Assembly (NCBI RefSeq): GCF_006740045.1
Contig: NZ_AP019749.1
Location: 1,693,001 to 1,757,000 of the forward strand
Source of the DNA: Comamonas terrigena NBRC 13299
GTDB taxonomy: Bacteria; Pseudomonadota; Gammaproteobacteria; Burkholderiales; Burkholderiaceae_C
Length of the DNA: 64,000 nt
Direction: 5' to 3'
Below, piece after piece: positions 17,292 to 26,085 of this stretch (within the stretch, counting starts at the first letter, position 1; each line of letters begins with the position of its first letter). Under the pieces are notes generated by a model. The model was not told where the DNA came from, did no database searches, and saw nothing but the letters and a program-made list of their open reading frames with translations. The translations under genes were made by a program, and so were the position numbers.

Positions 17292-18269
17292 ATGAATGAT
17301 GTTTCCGCATGGGGTCAGAGTGATGCTGTCTACAAAACACTGTTGGAATCCACCAAGGCCATACCGTGGAAGATTGACTGGGCGACCAAGAAGTTTGCCT
17401 ATATAGGCCCCCAGATAGAGCCTTTGCTGGGCTGGCCCCAGGACAGCTGGCAGACGGTAGAGGACTGGGTCATGCGCATGCACCCGGATGACCGGGATTA
17501 CGTGGTGAATTTCTGCGTGTCGCAATCCCAGGCCGGCATTGACCATGAGGCGGATTACCGGGCACTGACGGCCGAAAACGGCTATGTCTGGATCCGGGAT
17601 GTGGTGCATGTGATGCGCTTTCCGGACGGCAGCCCCGAGGCCCTGGTCGGGTTCATGTTCGACATCACCGAGCGCAAGAAAACCGAGGAAAAGCTCCTGG
17701 TCCTGCAGCGTGAGCTGGAAGCGCTTTCGTTCAAGGATGGGCTGACCGGCATTGCCAACCGGCGCCGGTTCGATGCGTGCTTTGCCATGGAATGGGACCG
17801 GGCACTCAGCGATGGCGCACCGCTGTCCGTGCTCTTGTTCGACATCGACTGCTTCAAGCAGTACAACGACGAGTATGGGCATATCCAGGGGGACAAATGC
17901 CTGGTGGATATCGCCAGCACCCTGAGTCTGGCCGTGGACGGCCCCCATGACCTGGTGGCCCGCTATGGCGGGGAGGAGTTCGTCATCCTGCTGCCGCGCA
18001 CCGATGCCGCGACGGCGCTGAAAGTGGCCAACCGCTGCCAGCGGCTGATCCAGAAGCGGTCGATTCCGCACGCGCAGTCTCCGATCCGGGAGCATGTGAC
18101 GGTCAGCATTGGTGCGGGGACCATCACTCCGGATGCAGACGTCGAGCCTTCGGCGTTTCTGGACGATGTGGACAAGCAGCTGTACGCCGCCAAGAAGAGC
18201 GGAAAAAACCGCATCGTGGCCATGCACAGCGCCCCCAGTCTGGCCCCCAGTCCGCTGGACGCCAAATAG
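17292..18269 (+). CDS. Diguanylate cyclase with N-terminal PAS domain
   Basis: Makes the second messenger c-di-GMP. The 325-aa product has a PAS fold with PAC tail (about residues 15-130: DWATKKFAYIGPQIEPLLGW ... GFMFDITERKKTEEKL), a short linker helix, and a GGDEF domain (about 140-315) with the active-site loop GGEEF near residue 226 and DGLTGIANRRRF at its start. The inhibitory I-site RxxD that normally stands five residues before the loop is replaced by GPHD, so product feedback is probably lost. No membrane helices, so it senses a cytoplasmic signal. Ends with a Pro/Ser-rich tail. No neighbouring phosphodiesterase. Confidence 0.92.
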   Translation: MNDVSAWGQSDAVYKTLLESTKAIPWKIDWATKKFAYIGPQIEPLLGWPQDSWQTVEDWVMRMHPDDRDYVVNFCVSQSQAGIDHEADYRALTAENGYVWIRDVVHVMRFPDGSPEALVGFMFDITERKKTEEKLLVLQRELEALSFKDGLTGIANRRRFDACFAMEWDRALSDGAPLSVLLFDIDCFKQYNDEYGHIQGDKCLVDIASTLSLAVDGPHDLVARYGGEEFVILLPRTDAATALKVANRCQRLIQKRSIPHAQSPIREHVTVSIGAGTITPDADVEPSAFLDDVDKQLYAAKKSGKNRIVAMHSAPSLAPSPLDAK

Positions 18270-18509
18270 ACGCCAAATAGCTTCCGTCGCGTGGGATCTT
18301 TGCGGCGGAGGTGGTTGCGGCCGCGCCAGCCCGCCAGCCCTCTAGCAGGGTTGGCCAGGGCAGCGTGCCAGCGCCGCTGCTGACACCGCTTTCCATGCCG
18401 TGGCTTCGCCGGGCATGCCCAGGGAGCCGTAGCCGTGTGTATGCAGCGTGCAGCAACGCCCCAGCGGTTGCCGGGGTGGCGCATGCAGCACGCAGCGGCG
18501 CTCAAGCGC

Positions 18510-19067
18510 TCAGAAGGTGTTCACGCGGTAGCTGCAGCCCACCAGCACCTTGCCGGGGTGGGTGACCACGGTGGACACCTCATGGCTGATGACCGTGTTG
18601 ATGGTGCTGCTGCCCACTTTTTCCTGGGTGTGGTGGGCCACGCGCATGGCCATGTATTTGAAGCTGTCATCGCGCAGAGCTTCTTCGATGCCGAGCTTGT
18701 GGGCCACTTCCTGCGGCTTCACGTTGTCCAGCACCGCCATCAGCGCGCCGGAAGCCAGCGCCACGCGCTGCGTGCGGTAGCCCAGTACCTCCACCGGTGC
18801 GGCCAGGTCGTACTCGTGCATGAAGGGGTTGGATTCATCCGCAATCCGTGTCAGCCCCATTCCAGCAGCCCCTTCACCCGCGGTGCCCAGGGCCATGGCG
18901 TATTCGTTGTAGGTGGGCACGTCGTACCTGCAGGCCAGCATGGTGGCCACATCCACCTTCTGGGGATCGGACTGCCGCTGCTGGCGCTCTGCGGCGCCAG
19001 CCACCAGGGCAGCACCCGCTGCCATCACCACCACTGAACGCACCGCCGTCGAAAAACAAAATCGCAT
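18510..19067 (-). CDS. Hypothetical secreted protein
   Basis: A 185-aa protein with a signal-peptide-like N-terminus (MRFCFSTAVRSVVVMAAGAALVAGA). The mature part begins with polar ERQQRQSDPQKVD and contains ACRYDVPTYNEYAMALG and a C-terminal beta-rich segment (VGSSTINTVISHEVSTVVTHPGKVLVGCSYRV) with Cys residues that could pair in the periplasm. Start at 19067 is chosen to place the signal first; an in-frame ATG lies at 19094. No family recognised. Convergent with the diguanylate cyclase. Confidence 0.65.
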   Translation of the reverse strand: MRFCFSTAVRSVVVMAAGAALVAGAAERQQRQSDPQKVDVATMLACRYDVPTYNEYAMALGTAGEGAAGMGLTRIADESNPFMHEYDLAAPVEVLGYRTQRVALASGALMAVLDNVKPQEVAHKLGIEEALRDDSFKYMAMRVAHHTQEKVGSSTINTVISHEVSTVVTHPGKVLVGCSYRVNTF

Positions 19068-19612
19068 TACTGGTATCTCAGCCAAAACGGTCATCCTATT
19101 TCAGCGGTGCGGCGCTTCTGGAGTCGCTTTTTGACGTGGATCACCGGGCCAGATGCCAGTGCAGGCCACCCAGGCCGAATGTTCTGGCGACACAACGGAG
19201 TGGCTTTCTGCCCCCACTGGCATGGGTAATGGGGATATCTCATGCAAGGCAGGCACAAAAAAATCCCCAGCAATGCCGGGGGAAGTCCTCTCATTCACGT
19301 GTGAGAGGAGGGAGATTTGATGCTCTCATTATGGGAGCGGCTGCCTGCTATTGCCCCACGCCCTCGGATGAATGGCATGCACGCTGGACAAAAGGCGCAT
19401 ACCCTTCACACAGGTAAAGCAATGCGGGTGGGAGCAGGAGCAGCCATGGGTTGCTGGATAAATACCAGCCACTTCATCCATCAGGCTGCCGGGCTTGCGG
19501 CATAACCCGACTTGTCCCGCGCCAGAAGGTGCGTGCGGGCCGCCAGCAGGCGGCGGTCTTTCTGTATCTCCCCCAAACCATATTGGCCCAGGTTTTTCCC
19601 GCGGCACCGGCA
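19068..19612. other. Intergenic region with one unexplained minus-strand terminator
   Basis: About 545 bases with no convincing protein gene. It holds the terminator at 19257-19283, a hairpin CCTCTCA / TGAGAGG at about 19286-19307, and a plus-strand 61-codon open frame from 19320 with a GGAGG site but poor amino-acid composition. Confidence 0.5.
19257..19283 (-). terminator. Rho-independent terminator, minus strand, with no gene upstream
   Basis: On the minus strand CCCC(G)GC ATT GC(T)GGGG is followed by seven T (plus-strand A-run 19257-19263). The H-NS gene to the right already has its own terminator at 19613-19637, so this one may end an unannotated transcript. Confidence 0.7.
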
Positions 19613-19637
19613 TAAAAAAGCCCGCATGCAGCGGGCT
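19613..19637 (-). terminator. Rho-independent terminator of the H-NS-family gene
   Basis: Seven-base stem AGCCCGC / GCGGGCT, loop ATGCA, and a minus-strand T-run (19613-19618), 24 bases after the gene's stop codon. Confidence 0.88.
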
Positions 19638-19660
19638 CATTGGGGCGGGTGCGCATTCAC

Positions 19661-19957
19661 TCAGATGGCATATGCGGCACGGTCTTTGCCCTTGATCCAG
19701 ACGGGTTCCCGGCCACGACCAGTCCAGGTGGCGCCGGTGGCCGGATCCCGGTACTTGGGCGCCACCGTCGCGCGCGCGCCTGCAGTGCGGGCGCCCGTAG
19801 TGTTCTTTTTGCCAAACACATCGTCGACATTCAGACCATATTGGTCGACCAGCGCGCGTGCCTGCGCCACAGCCTGGGACTTTTCACGGTGCTGGGCCTC
19901 GGCGATCAGGGTGTCCAGTTCGGATTTCTGTTGAAGCAGACTTTGGTAGGTACTCAT
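19661..19957 (-). CDS. H-NS histone-family nucleoid protein
   Basis: A 98-aa H-NS-family DNA-binding protein. The N-terminal half (MSTYQSLLQQKSELDTLIAEA) is a dimerising helix; the C-terminal half holds the DNA-binding core YRDPATGATWTGRGREPVW, i.e. the conserved TWTGxGRxPxW loop that enters the minor groove of AT-rich DNA. It should silence low-GC DNA such as the patches near 25.5 kb and 51 kb of this window (inference). A linker rich in Ala/Thr/Arg is typical of the short betaproteobacterial type. The promoter region upstream (19958-20140) is distinctly AT-rich, fitting the self-regulation known for the family. Confidence 0.92.
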   Translation of the reverse strand: MSTYQSLLQQKSELDTLIAEAQHREKSQAVAQARALVDQYGLNVDDVFGKKNTTGARTAGARATVAPKYRDPATGATWTGRGREPVWIKGKDRAAYAI

Positions 19958-20297
19958 GGTGCAGATCCCTTCAGTGTGATGGTGCAGTGGCCGTGGATGG
20001 ACTGCGGATATGGCGTTTACGAAGGTTTTACCCCGGGTACCAATACCTGGTAATCAGTGCCCGTTGATTGATTGTCAATGGTATGGAGATATTTTTGATT
20101 GCTGGAATGTAAATCAATTTATATGGTGGCCATTTTCTACCACAGCGCATTCATATTGCGTGCTGATCAGGTGTGGGTTGCCTGCACAGATCCAGGGGCA
20201 GGGCCGCCACGGGCTGTACACCGTTTTACCGTTTTGGGCCAATGTGGCGGAGGGCGGCGACAGGGCGTTAGGATGCAGTGCCCAACTTGGAGCAAGC
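19958..20297. other. AT-rich intergenic region upstream of the H-NS gene
   Basis: About 340 bases between divergent genes. The part 20060-20160 is markedly AT-rich (GATATTTTTGATTGCTGG, AATCAATTTATATGG), a plausible target for H-NS autoregulation. No gene or RNA is recognised. Confidence 0.5.
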
Positions 20298-20516
20298 ATG
20301 GAAAAGTACCGGTTCAATGTGTTTGGCGACATCCTGGCCATAGAGCGCCATGGCCCGGCCTGGCGCTGTTTTGCCATCGGGGGTGATGGAAAGCGTGGCC
20401 CGGTGGATCTGGCCATTCCGCCGGAGGTCAGCCATGCCGAGCTGCCCCAGTACCTCTACGACATCTACCACGAGCAGGCGGTGATGTCGGATGTGGACAT
20501 CTTCGAGATCCGCTAA
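20298..20516 (+). CDS. Small DUF7661-like protein
   Basis: A 72-aa soluble protein. It begins MEKYRFNVFGDILAIERHG and ends with LPQYLYDIYHEQAVMSDVDIFEI, matching a family of about 70-residue proteins (xxFNVFGR.LAVER... GKRRP...IP....ELxxYL.DLxHE) catalogued as a domain of unknown function, DUF7661 by recall. Start at 20298 with GGAG seven bases upstream; the open frame continues left to 20010 without support. Function unknown. Confidence 0.75.
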   Translation: MEKYRFNVFGDILAIERHGPAWRCFAIGGDGKRGPVDLAIPPEVSHAELPQYLYDIYHEQAVMSDVDIFEIR

Positions 20517-20632
20517 GCCGCTCCTGCGCACCGCCGCCCCAGTCGCCCATATCTGCAGCGCCGGTCTGCGCGCCATTGGAGGCATGGGGGGGCGCTGTTT
20601 TCGAATGGTGCCAGCCTGCAGCTGTACAGGGC

Positions 20633-21010
20633 TCAGCCTTCAGGCTGTACCCAGTTGATGCTAAACCGCCCGGTTTTGAATATCTTGATGTCGACGGCCT
20701 TCCATTGCTGTGCATTTTCAGGAAGGGTGGCGCTGAGTTTTTCGACCAACATCGCAGGAATCAGGGGTCTGCACGGCTCCAGCCTGTTCGTCACACCGCC
20801 GGCACTCACGCGGTGGGTCACCGACACTTGATTGAGGCCTTTGTCATCCTTTCCATTGCGGGCGTAATGCACAGAAAGTTCATCCCAATTGCCTGGTGCA
20901 TTTTCCACCAGGCAAGAGGCCAGGACCTGCACGATGTCCTTTTCGGCGTCGGCCCAGGCAGGGCTTGTAAAGCCCATGGCAATCAAGGCAGGCAAGAGAA
21001 GTTTCTTCAT
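20633..21010 (-). CDS. Hypothetical secreted protein, 125 aa
   Basis: Signal peptide at the N-terminus (MKKLLLPALIAMGFTSPAWA, cut after AWA), then a small mature domain with two Cys residues (LASCLVENAP and LEPCRPLIP) likely to form a disulfide in the periplasm. Its C-terminal strand WKAVDIKIFKTGRFSINW resembles the last strand of several small alpha/beta proteins, but no family can be named. Start at 21010 gives a perfect signal peptide; the ribosome site is weak. Confidence 0.65.
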   Translation of the reverse strand: MKKLLLPALIAMGFTSPAWADAEKDIVQVLASCLVENAPGNWDELSVHYARNGKDDKGLNQVSVTHRVSAGGVTNRLEPCRPLIPAMLVEKLSATLPENAQQWKAVDIKIFKTGRFSINWVQPEG

Positions 21011-21294
21011 CTGTTTTTCAGAAGCTATTGGGTTTATGGCGAGCTGCAAAGCAGCAAGGGGTCTGAAGTTCACCGACTGTAAAAGAGGCAGAGCTATTTG
21101 CAGTGAAGGTCTGCTTCAGCGTTGCAAACGCGATTCTCAATATGTCGTTACTCAGTCAAGCCTGGGTGGCGAGCGGGGAGGGCGCAGCCCAGTCAGGCGT
21201 GGTTCGCTAATTTCCCGTTGCAGGCCGCTGTGATGGCTGCGCGAACACACTGCCTGTGCCCGCCACGGTGACGTCCGCCTGGGGCGGGATTGGT

Positions 21295-21834
21295 TCACCG
21301 CACGATCAGGACCGGCATCTTGGCCAGGCGCAGCACCTTGCAGGCCACGGAGCCCAGCAGCACGGCTTCGGCGGCCGTCCACCCGTGGGAGCCGATGCAG
21401 ATACCCAGGCTGTCCAGTGATTCGGCCAGTTCCACGATGGCGGCGGCATCCTCTCCCATCAGCACATGCAGTTGCCAGGGCGTGGCGGATGCTTGCAGCA
21501 ACTGGCGCGCCTGGGCGGTGGCGGCCCAGCCGCGCCGTGCCAGTTCGCACTCTGCGGCTTCCTTGCTCAGCCAGGGCTGGACGTTCACCAGATCCAGCAC
21601 ATCCCCTTGCCCCATCGCCACCAGGTGCGCGGCGGCGGTCACCGCGCGCAGAGAGCACGCGGAACCGTCCACGGCCACCAGCCAGCGCGTGCTGGTGGTG
21701 GCGGCGCGGGTCTGGCCGCCGAACCAGGCCAGGGATGTCAGCCTGCCCAGGTTGTCGCGCCGCTCCAGATCCGGTGCCGGCATACAGGACGGGACAGAGG
21801 CCGAGATGGTGGCCGGTGTGGCTGCATCGCTCAT
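21295..21834 (-). CDS. Universal stress protein (UspA superfamily), ATP-binding type
   Basis: A 179-aa cytoplasmic Usp-domain protein. After a 45-residue leader the Usp fold starts at RWLVAVDGSACSLRA and ends with PVLIVR. The ATP-binding signature G-2x-G-9x-G-S is intact (GSHG, nine residues, GSVACKVL), so it belongs to the nucleotide-binding group. Its ATG overlaps the TGA of the TerC gene by four bases (ATGA), showing translational coupling. GGGG precedes the start at 10 bases. Together with the second Usp gene upstream of terC it forms a three-gene stress unit. Confidence 0.88.
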   Translation of the reverse strand: MSDAATPATISASVPSCMPAPDLERRDNLGRLTSLAWFGGQTRAATTSTRWLVAVDGSACSLRAVTAAAHLVAMGQGDVLDLVNVQPWLSKEAAECELARRGWAATAQARQLLQASATPWQLHVLMGEDAAAIVELAESLDSLGICIGSHGWTAAEAVLLGSVACKVLRLAKMPVLIVR

Positions 21835-22805
21835 ACAAGCCCCTTGGACGGTTTGCGGGCGGAGAGCTTCACGCTGAGCCACACGGAGACCAGCACGATC
21901 GATCCCACAATCGCCAGCGACCAGTGCGCCGGCATATGGAACCAGGGCATGGCCAGCATCTTGCCCCCGATGTAGATCAGCACCAGGGCCAGGCCGTACT
22001 TCAGCAGATAAAAGCGCTCCGCCATGTCTGCCAGCAGAAAGTACAAGGCCCGCAAACCCAGTATCGCGAAGATGTTGGAGGTGAAGACAATGAAGGGGTC
22101 GGTGGTCACCGCAAAGATGGCCGGGATGCTGTCGACGGCAAAGACCAGATCACTGGCCTCGATCATCAGCAGCACCAGGAACATGGGCGTTGCATGGCGC
22201 ACCCCGTCGATACGCACGAAGAACGCCTGGCCGTGAAAGCCCGTAGCCACCCGCATGTGGCTGCGCAACCAGCGCAGCAGGGGGTTCTGTTCCAGATCGG
22301 GCTGGTGCCCGTGCATGAACAGCATCTTGCCCCCGGTGACGACCAGCAGCAGCCCGAACAGATAGAGCACCCAGGCAAACTCGGATACCAGCCAGATGCC
22401 TCCCAGAATCATGATGGCGCGCATGGCGATGGCGCCCACCACGCCGTACAGCAGCACCCGGCGCTGCAGCTCCGCCGGGACGGCGAAGTAGGTGAAGATC
22501 ATCACGAATACAAACATGTTGTCGACCGACAGCGCCTGTTCGATCAGGTAGCCGGTAAAGAACTCCAGCGCCTTGCGGTTGGCGATGTCGCGGCCGGCCG
22601 TGGCATCCAGATACCACCACAGCAGAACGCCGAATGTGGTGGCCAGCGTCATCCAGGTGACGGTCCAGCCTGCGGCCTCCCGCACCGACACCTTGTGTGC
22701 CTTGTTGCCGCCCAGCACGAACAGGTCCAGGGCCAGCATGGCGCACACAAAGGTGATGAAGCCGATCCACATCGGGCCGGTGGCCAGGGTGTCAATGGTG
22801 TGCAT
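21831..22805 (-). CDS. TerC/Alx-family integral membrane protein
   Basis: A 324-aa inner-membrane protein with about nine helices, matching the TerC family; the E. coli member Alx exports manganese. Conserved acidic residues of the family lie in helices: LALDLFVLG, QALSVDNMFVFVMIF and EASDLVFAVDSIPAIFA (the DN and DS pairs likely bind the cation). Start ATG 22805 has GGAG ten bases upstream. The downstream usp gene overlaps its stop. No yybP-ykoY manganese riboswitch is visible in the 125 bases upstream, unlike alx in E. coli. Confidence 0.9.
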   Translation of the reverse strand: MHTIDTLATGPMWIGFITFVCAMLALDLFVLGGNKAHKVSVREAAGWTVTWMTLATTFGVLLWWYLDATAGRDIANRKALEFFTGYLIEQALSVDNMFVFVMIFTYFAVPAELQRRVLLYGVVGAIAMRAIMILGGIWLVSEFAWVLYLFGLLLVVTGGKMLFMHGHQPDLEQNPLLRWLRSHMRVATGFHGQAFFVRIDGVRHATPMFLVLLMIEASDLVFAVDSIPAIFAVTTDPFIVFTSNIFAILGLRALYFLLADMAERFYLLKYGLALVLIYIGGKMLAMPWFHMPAHWSLAIVGSIVLVSVWLSVKLSARKPSKGLV

Positions 22806-22930
22806 GCCAAGGCTCCAGGCGGGGTGTGCCGTTTATGCGGTGTATGTCGTCAGGGCCGCTTTGGCCGGGATGCCCGGGCGGGCCGGGTGCGCTCATGGCG
22901 GTCGCGCCCCGGCCGCAGGCGCGGACAGGG

Positions 22931-23443
22931 TCAGCTGGAGGCCATCCACAAGGCGACCAGGCCCGCGCCGGCGCCAACGCCTGCGGGAATGCCAAAGCGT
23001 TCCAGCCTGGTGGCAGCTTCCCCCGCAATCACCTCCACGGGCACGCTGGTGCGCGCCAGCACCTGGTTGGTCACCGAGTTTTCGACCAGGCGCACCAGCG
23101 CGCTCTTGCGCGCCGTGCTCATCACAATGCCGTCACAGCCCAGCCGGCGCGCGGTGTCCACAATGCAGTCCACGGTGTTGCCGACTTCCGTGTGCACGGT
23201 GTAGGGAATGGCCGCCGCATCCAGCAGCTGCCGGGTGCCGGCCAGCGCGGATGCGGCCTGCTCCTGGTGGAACTCCATCAGGTCGCCCCTGCTGGCGTAA
23301 TCGGTGAAAAGCTGCGGAAAGGGTGGCTGCACGTTCAGCAGGTGGATGTCCAGGCTGGGCTGCGTCTGGTACTGCTGGATCACATGGCGCACGGCGTAGT
23401 GCGCATTGGCGGAGCCATCGGACGGGACAAGAACTTTCAGCAT
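22931..23443 (-). CDS. Universal stress protein (UspA superfamily), motif-less type
   Basis: A 170-aa Usp-domain protein (KVLVPSDGSANAHYAVRHV at the N-terminus, TSVPVEVI at the end of the fold). Unlike the second Usp in this operon it lacks the glycines of G-2x-G-9x-G-S (MSTARKSALVRLVENSV instead), so it probably does not bind ATP, like E. coli UspA. A 25-residue C-terminal extension ends in a hydrophobic stretch (GVGAGAGLVALWMA) that may touch the membrane. Start at 23443 with AGGAG eight bases upstream. First gene of the usp-terC-usp set. Confidence 0.88.
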   Translation of the reverse strand: MLKVLVPSDGSANAHYAVRHVIQQYQTQPSLDIHLLNVQPPFPQLFTDYASRGDLMEFHQEQAASALAGTRQLLDAAAIPYTVHTEVGNTVDCIVDTARRLGCDGIVMSTARKSALVRLVENSVTNQVLARTSVPVEVIAGEAATRLERFGIPAGVGAGAGLVALWMASS

Positions 23444-23685
23444 GGTCTTTCTCCTGGCAGTTGCACGGTGTGTGCCACAGCGGATGGCGGTGCATGCCTG
23501 CGCCATGGCCGCATGGGTCCTGGGTTCGCAGCGGGTGGGGCGGGCCGCTGCCCGGCATCCTTCCCAGGTATCCCTCCCCGTTCTTCCCCTTGGTGTTTCC
23601 CTGCATGCGATGTCCCCAACGATAGCCATGCAGCCGGTTTGTAGAAGCAGATAATCAGGAAGCCACAGCTCTGAAAAACCGAACC

Positions 23686-24570
23686 ATGGGTCCAGGCTTC
23701 AGTTACCGGCACCTCTACTATTTCTGGGTAGTCGCCAAGGAAGGCGGCATGGCCCGTGCTGCGGAACGCCTGGGCATGGCGGTGCAGACCGTCAGCACCC
23801 AGGTGCGCGAGCTGGAACGGTCCCTGGGCTATGCCCTGCTCAAGCCCGCCGGGCGGGGGCTGGTGCTGACGGATGCGGGGCTGGCCGCGATGCGGCAGGC
23901 CGAGCAGATCTTTCAGCTGGGCGAGCAACTGCCTGCGGTGGTGCACGATGCCGTGGGTACGCCGACGGTGCGCCTGGTGGTAGGCATTGCCGACGAACTG
24001 CCCAAGCTGGCGGTGCGCAGCCTGATGCAGCCCGTGATGCAGGAACCCCATCTGCGGCTGCTGTGCCTGGTGGACGAGTTTGCGGATCTGCTGGGGGACC
24101 TGGCGCTGCACCGGCTGGATGTGGTGTTGGCAGACCGCGCTGCCCCGCCCAACCCCAATCTAAAGGTTTACAGCCACCTGCTGTGCGCGTCACCCATCTC
24201 TTGGTATGCGCCGGCCTCGCTCTACGCCGCAGCCCGGCGGGGCTTTCCGCAGTCGCTGGCCAAGGTGCCGGTGCTGCTGCCCACCACCCACGCCGCGGTG
24301 CGCGCCAGGCTGGACCAGTGGTTTGAGCGCGAAGGCATACAGCCCCATGTGACCGGAGAGTTCGAGGACAGCGCCTTGCTCAAGACCTTTGGCGCGGCGG
24401 GCATGGGCGTCTTTCCCATGGCAAGCCTGGTGCACGACGAACTGACGACCCGCTACGGCGTGAAGCGCCTGGGCGATTGCGCGGGGGTGGAGGAGCAGTT
24501 CTTTGCGATCGGCGCCAGCCGCAAGCTGCTGCACCCGCTGGTGCAAAAGCTGTTTCCCGCTGGGGGTTAG
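23686..24570 (+). CDS. LysR-family regulator, NhaR type
   Basis: A 294-aa LysR-type regulator whose N-terminus (FSYRHLYYFWVVAKEGGMARAAERLGMAVQTVSTQVRELE) matches NhaR, the sodium/pH-responsive activator of the nhaA antiporter gene in E. coli. The winged HTH covers residues about 7-65, the LysR substrate domain the rest. No nhaA is adjacent; instead it is divergent from the usp-terC-usp set across 240 bases, so regulation of that set is a reasonable hypothesis. Confidence 0.87.
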   Translation: MGPGFSYRHLYYFWVVAKEGGMARAAERLGMAVQTVSTQVRELERSLGYALLKPAGRGLVLTDAGLAAMRQAEQIFQLGEQLPAVVHDAVGTPTVRLVVGIADELPKLAVRSLMQPVMQEPHLRLLCLVDEFADLLGDLALHRLDVVLADRAAPPNPNLKVYSHLLCASPISWYAPASLYAAARRGFPQSLAKVPVLLPTTHAAVRARLDQWFEREGIQPHVTGEFEDSALLKTFGAAGMGVFPMASLVHDELTTRYGVKRLGDCAGVEEQFFAIGASRKLLHPLVQKLFPAGG

Positions 24571-24625
24571 CTCGGCCTTGCCAGTGGCTCAAGCCACTGG
24601 CCGTGAGCCACTCCCACCGCGTGCC

Positions 24626-25141
24626 TCAATGTGCAGAGGGCGTGCCCCAGTTCAGTTCCATGGCCTGCGCCACCAAGGCAGAGCCTGCGCGCAGCGGCTC
24701 CGGCTGTCCCACCGGGGCAAAACCATGTGATCGGTACAACTGCATGGCCGGGGAGTCTGCGACCGTTACCCCCAGTCGGACACGCTGTGCTCCCCGGCTT
24801 TTGGCCCAGGCCAGAGCATGGTCCAGCAAGGCCCGTCCGGCTCCCAGGCCACGGGCAGTGGGCGCCACCCACATCTGGTAGATATCGGCCACGCCAGGCT
24901 CTGCGACGGACAGCTTGCACCAGACCAGGCCACACACCGTCCCCCCATTGACGGCAAAAAGTGCCCGGTCCGTATCGCTTGCGGCTGCCGCTGCCATCCG
25001 CGTGGACCAATGCTCATCCGCCTGCGTTGCTTCCGCCGCCCAGCTGCTGCCAAAGGCATCGGGGGCATCCTGCAGCGCTTGCAGACGGATATCCCGGTAC
25101 TTCTGCCATTCATGCGGGGCGATGGGACGAACGGAAATCAA
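24626..25141 (-). CDS. GNAT-family N-acetyltransferase
   Basis: A 171-aa acetyltransferase using acetyl-CoA. The fold is complete: strand 1-helix 1 (ISVRPIAPHEWQKYRDIRLQAL), the motif with strand 4 (VADIYQMWVAPTARGLGAGRALLDHAL) whose RGLGAG forms the pyrophosphate-binding loop, and the C-terminal motif (VTVADSPAMQLYRSHGFAPVG). The acceptor is unknown. ATG 25141 is followed by a clean frame to 24626. Convergent with the NhaR-like gene. Confidence 0.88.
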   Translation of the reverse strand: MISVRPIAPHEWQKYRDIRLQALQDAPDAFGSSWAAEATQADEHWSTRMAAAAASDTDRALFAVNGGTVCGLVWCKLSVAEPGVADIYQMWVAPTARGLGAGRALLDHALAWAKSRGAQRVRLGVTVADSPAMQLYRSHGFAPVGQPEPLRAGSALVAQAMELNWGTPSAH

Positions 25142-25506
25142 GGTGCATCCTTGGCTGCTGGTGGTCGGCAGCCATTCTCACATCTCATTGCAGCGGGTTC
25201 AAACGGCAGGGGGCGAAAGTCGGGAAGCTTTGTATCCGGTTACCTCAAAACGTGCATTGATGGGAGCAATGACTGCAAAGCAGCGGGTGCCGCCATCCGC
25301 GGTCGAAAGCCGGGATCACGGTCTGGGACATGAAGCCGACATCGGTACGCCTGTTGCAGCGCCGAGAACGATGACCGCTGACCAGGGTGAAGCAGTCATT
25401 CAGCCGGTCTGGCCGGTACTCGGCGCACCAACCCCCTAGGAATGTCTGTTGCCCGTGCGGCCGAAATGGCGCTCTCGGCCAGAAGCGGAATTTCGAACTA
25501 CTTGTT
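25142..25506. other. Intergenic region at the edge of a lower-GC patch
   Basis: About 365 bases with no gene supported by codon bias or a ribosome site. It marks the passage from high-GC DNA to the lower-GC DUF2750 gene. Confidence 0.5.
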
Positions 25507-25908
25507 TCACTCTAAGTGAGATAGTTCCTCTTCAATATCCCTTTGCAACTGGCGCGGTGAAACGATTACCCCCTGCATTGTTGGCGTTGGGAATACTGCC
25601 GCAAGCATGCCGTCCTTTTCCATACCGGGAAGCCAACGACTCAAGAAATGGTGAATCTCAATGCTCGCTGGGGAATTTCCTGCCCACTCGCTACCTGCGC
25701 AAGCAGTTGCATAATCGGGATGTGGCCAAAAAGGGGACACAAGATTTCCACTGTTGTCTGAGGCTGTCACCCATCCATCTTCATTTCTCAGTCCCCACAC
25801 AAATTCCCAGTCGGATACTCGACCGATGAAATGTCGATAACGCTGATGACTAGCAAGTGCCGATATAGCTTGGAACTGTTGCCGATTGAGTGAATAAGAC
25901 TTTTCCAT
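25507..25908 (-). CDS. DUF2750-family protein
   Basis: A 133-aa soluble protein with the DUF2750 signature: SDWEFVWGLRNEDGWV, then SPFWPHPDYATACAGSEWAG, then IEIHHFLSRWLPGMEKDGMLAAVFPTPTMQGVIVSP. The family is widespread, of unknown function, and shows a pattern also seen in small immunity-like proteins. GC is about 50% in sampled lines against about 65-70% for the neighbours, suggesting transfer. No partner gene that would make a toxin-immunity pair is seen next to it. Confidence 0.8.
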   Translation of the reverse strand: MEKSYSLNRQQFQAISALASHQRYRHFIGRVSDWEFVWGLRNEDGWVTASDNSGNLVSPFWPHPDYATACAGSEWAGNSPASIEIHHFLSRWLPGMEKDGMLAAVFPTPTMQGVIVSPRQLQRDIEEELSHLE

Positions 25909-26085
25909 ATGGGAATTGGCGCTGGATTAGTGAGGCATTCTGTCACCAAGTTACAGCCGGAGGTCTAGTCGTTCTAGAAATGATGAATTGACGGTAGCAC
26001 CGATGCGTAGGACTGCTGTGGGTCGATCAAGGTCATCGGAGAGTGTTGGCCGACCGGCCGGGGGGCATCCCTTATAGTGCCGCCG

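Noticed and set aside
19320..19505. 61-codon plus-strand frame with a GGAGG site
   Set aside because: Low-complexity, Met/His-rich composition with no family resemblance; kept only as a note in the intergenic entry.
22806..22930. yybP-ykoY manganese riboswitch ahead of terC
   Set aside because: The region lacks the expected conserved loops; it looks like plain GC-rich spacer.
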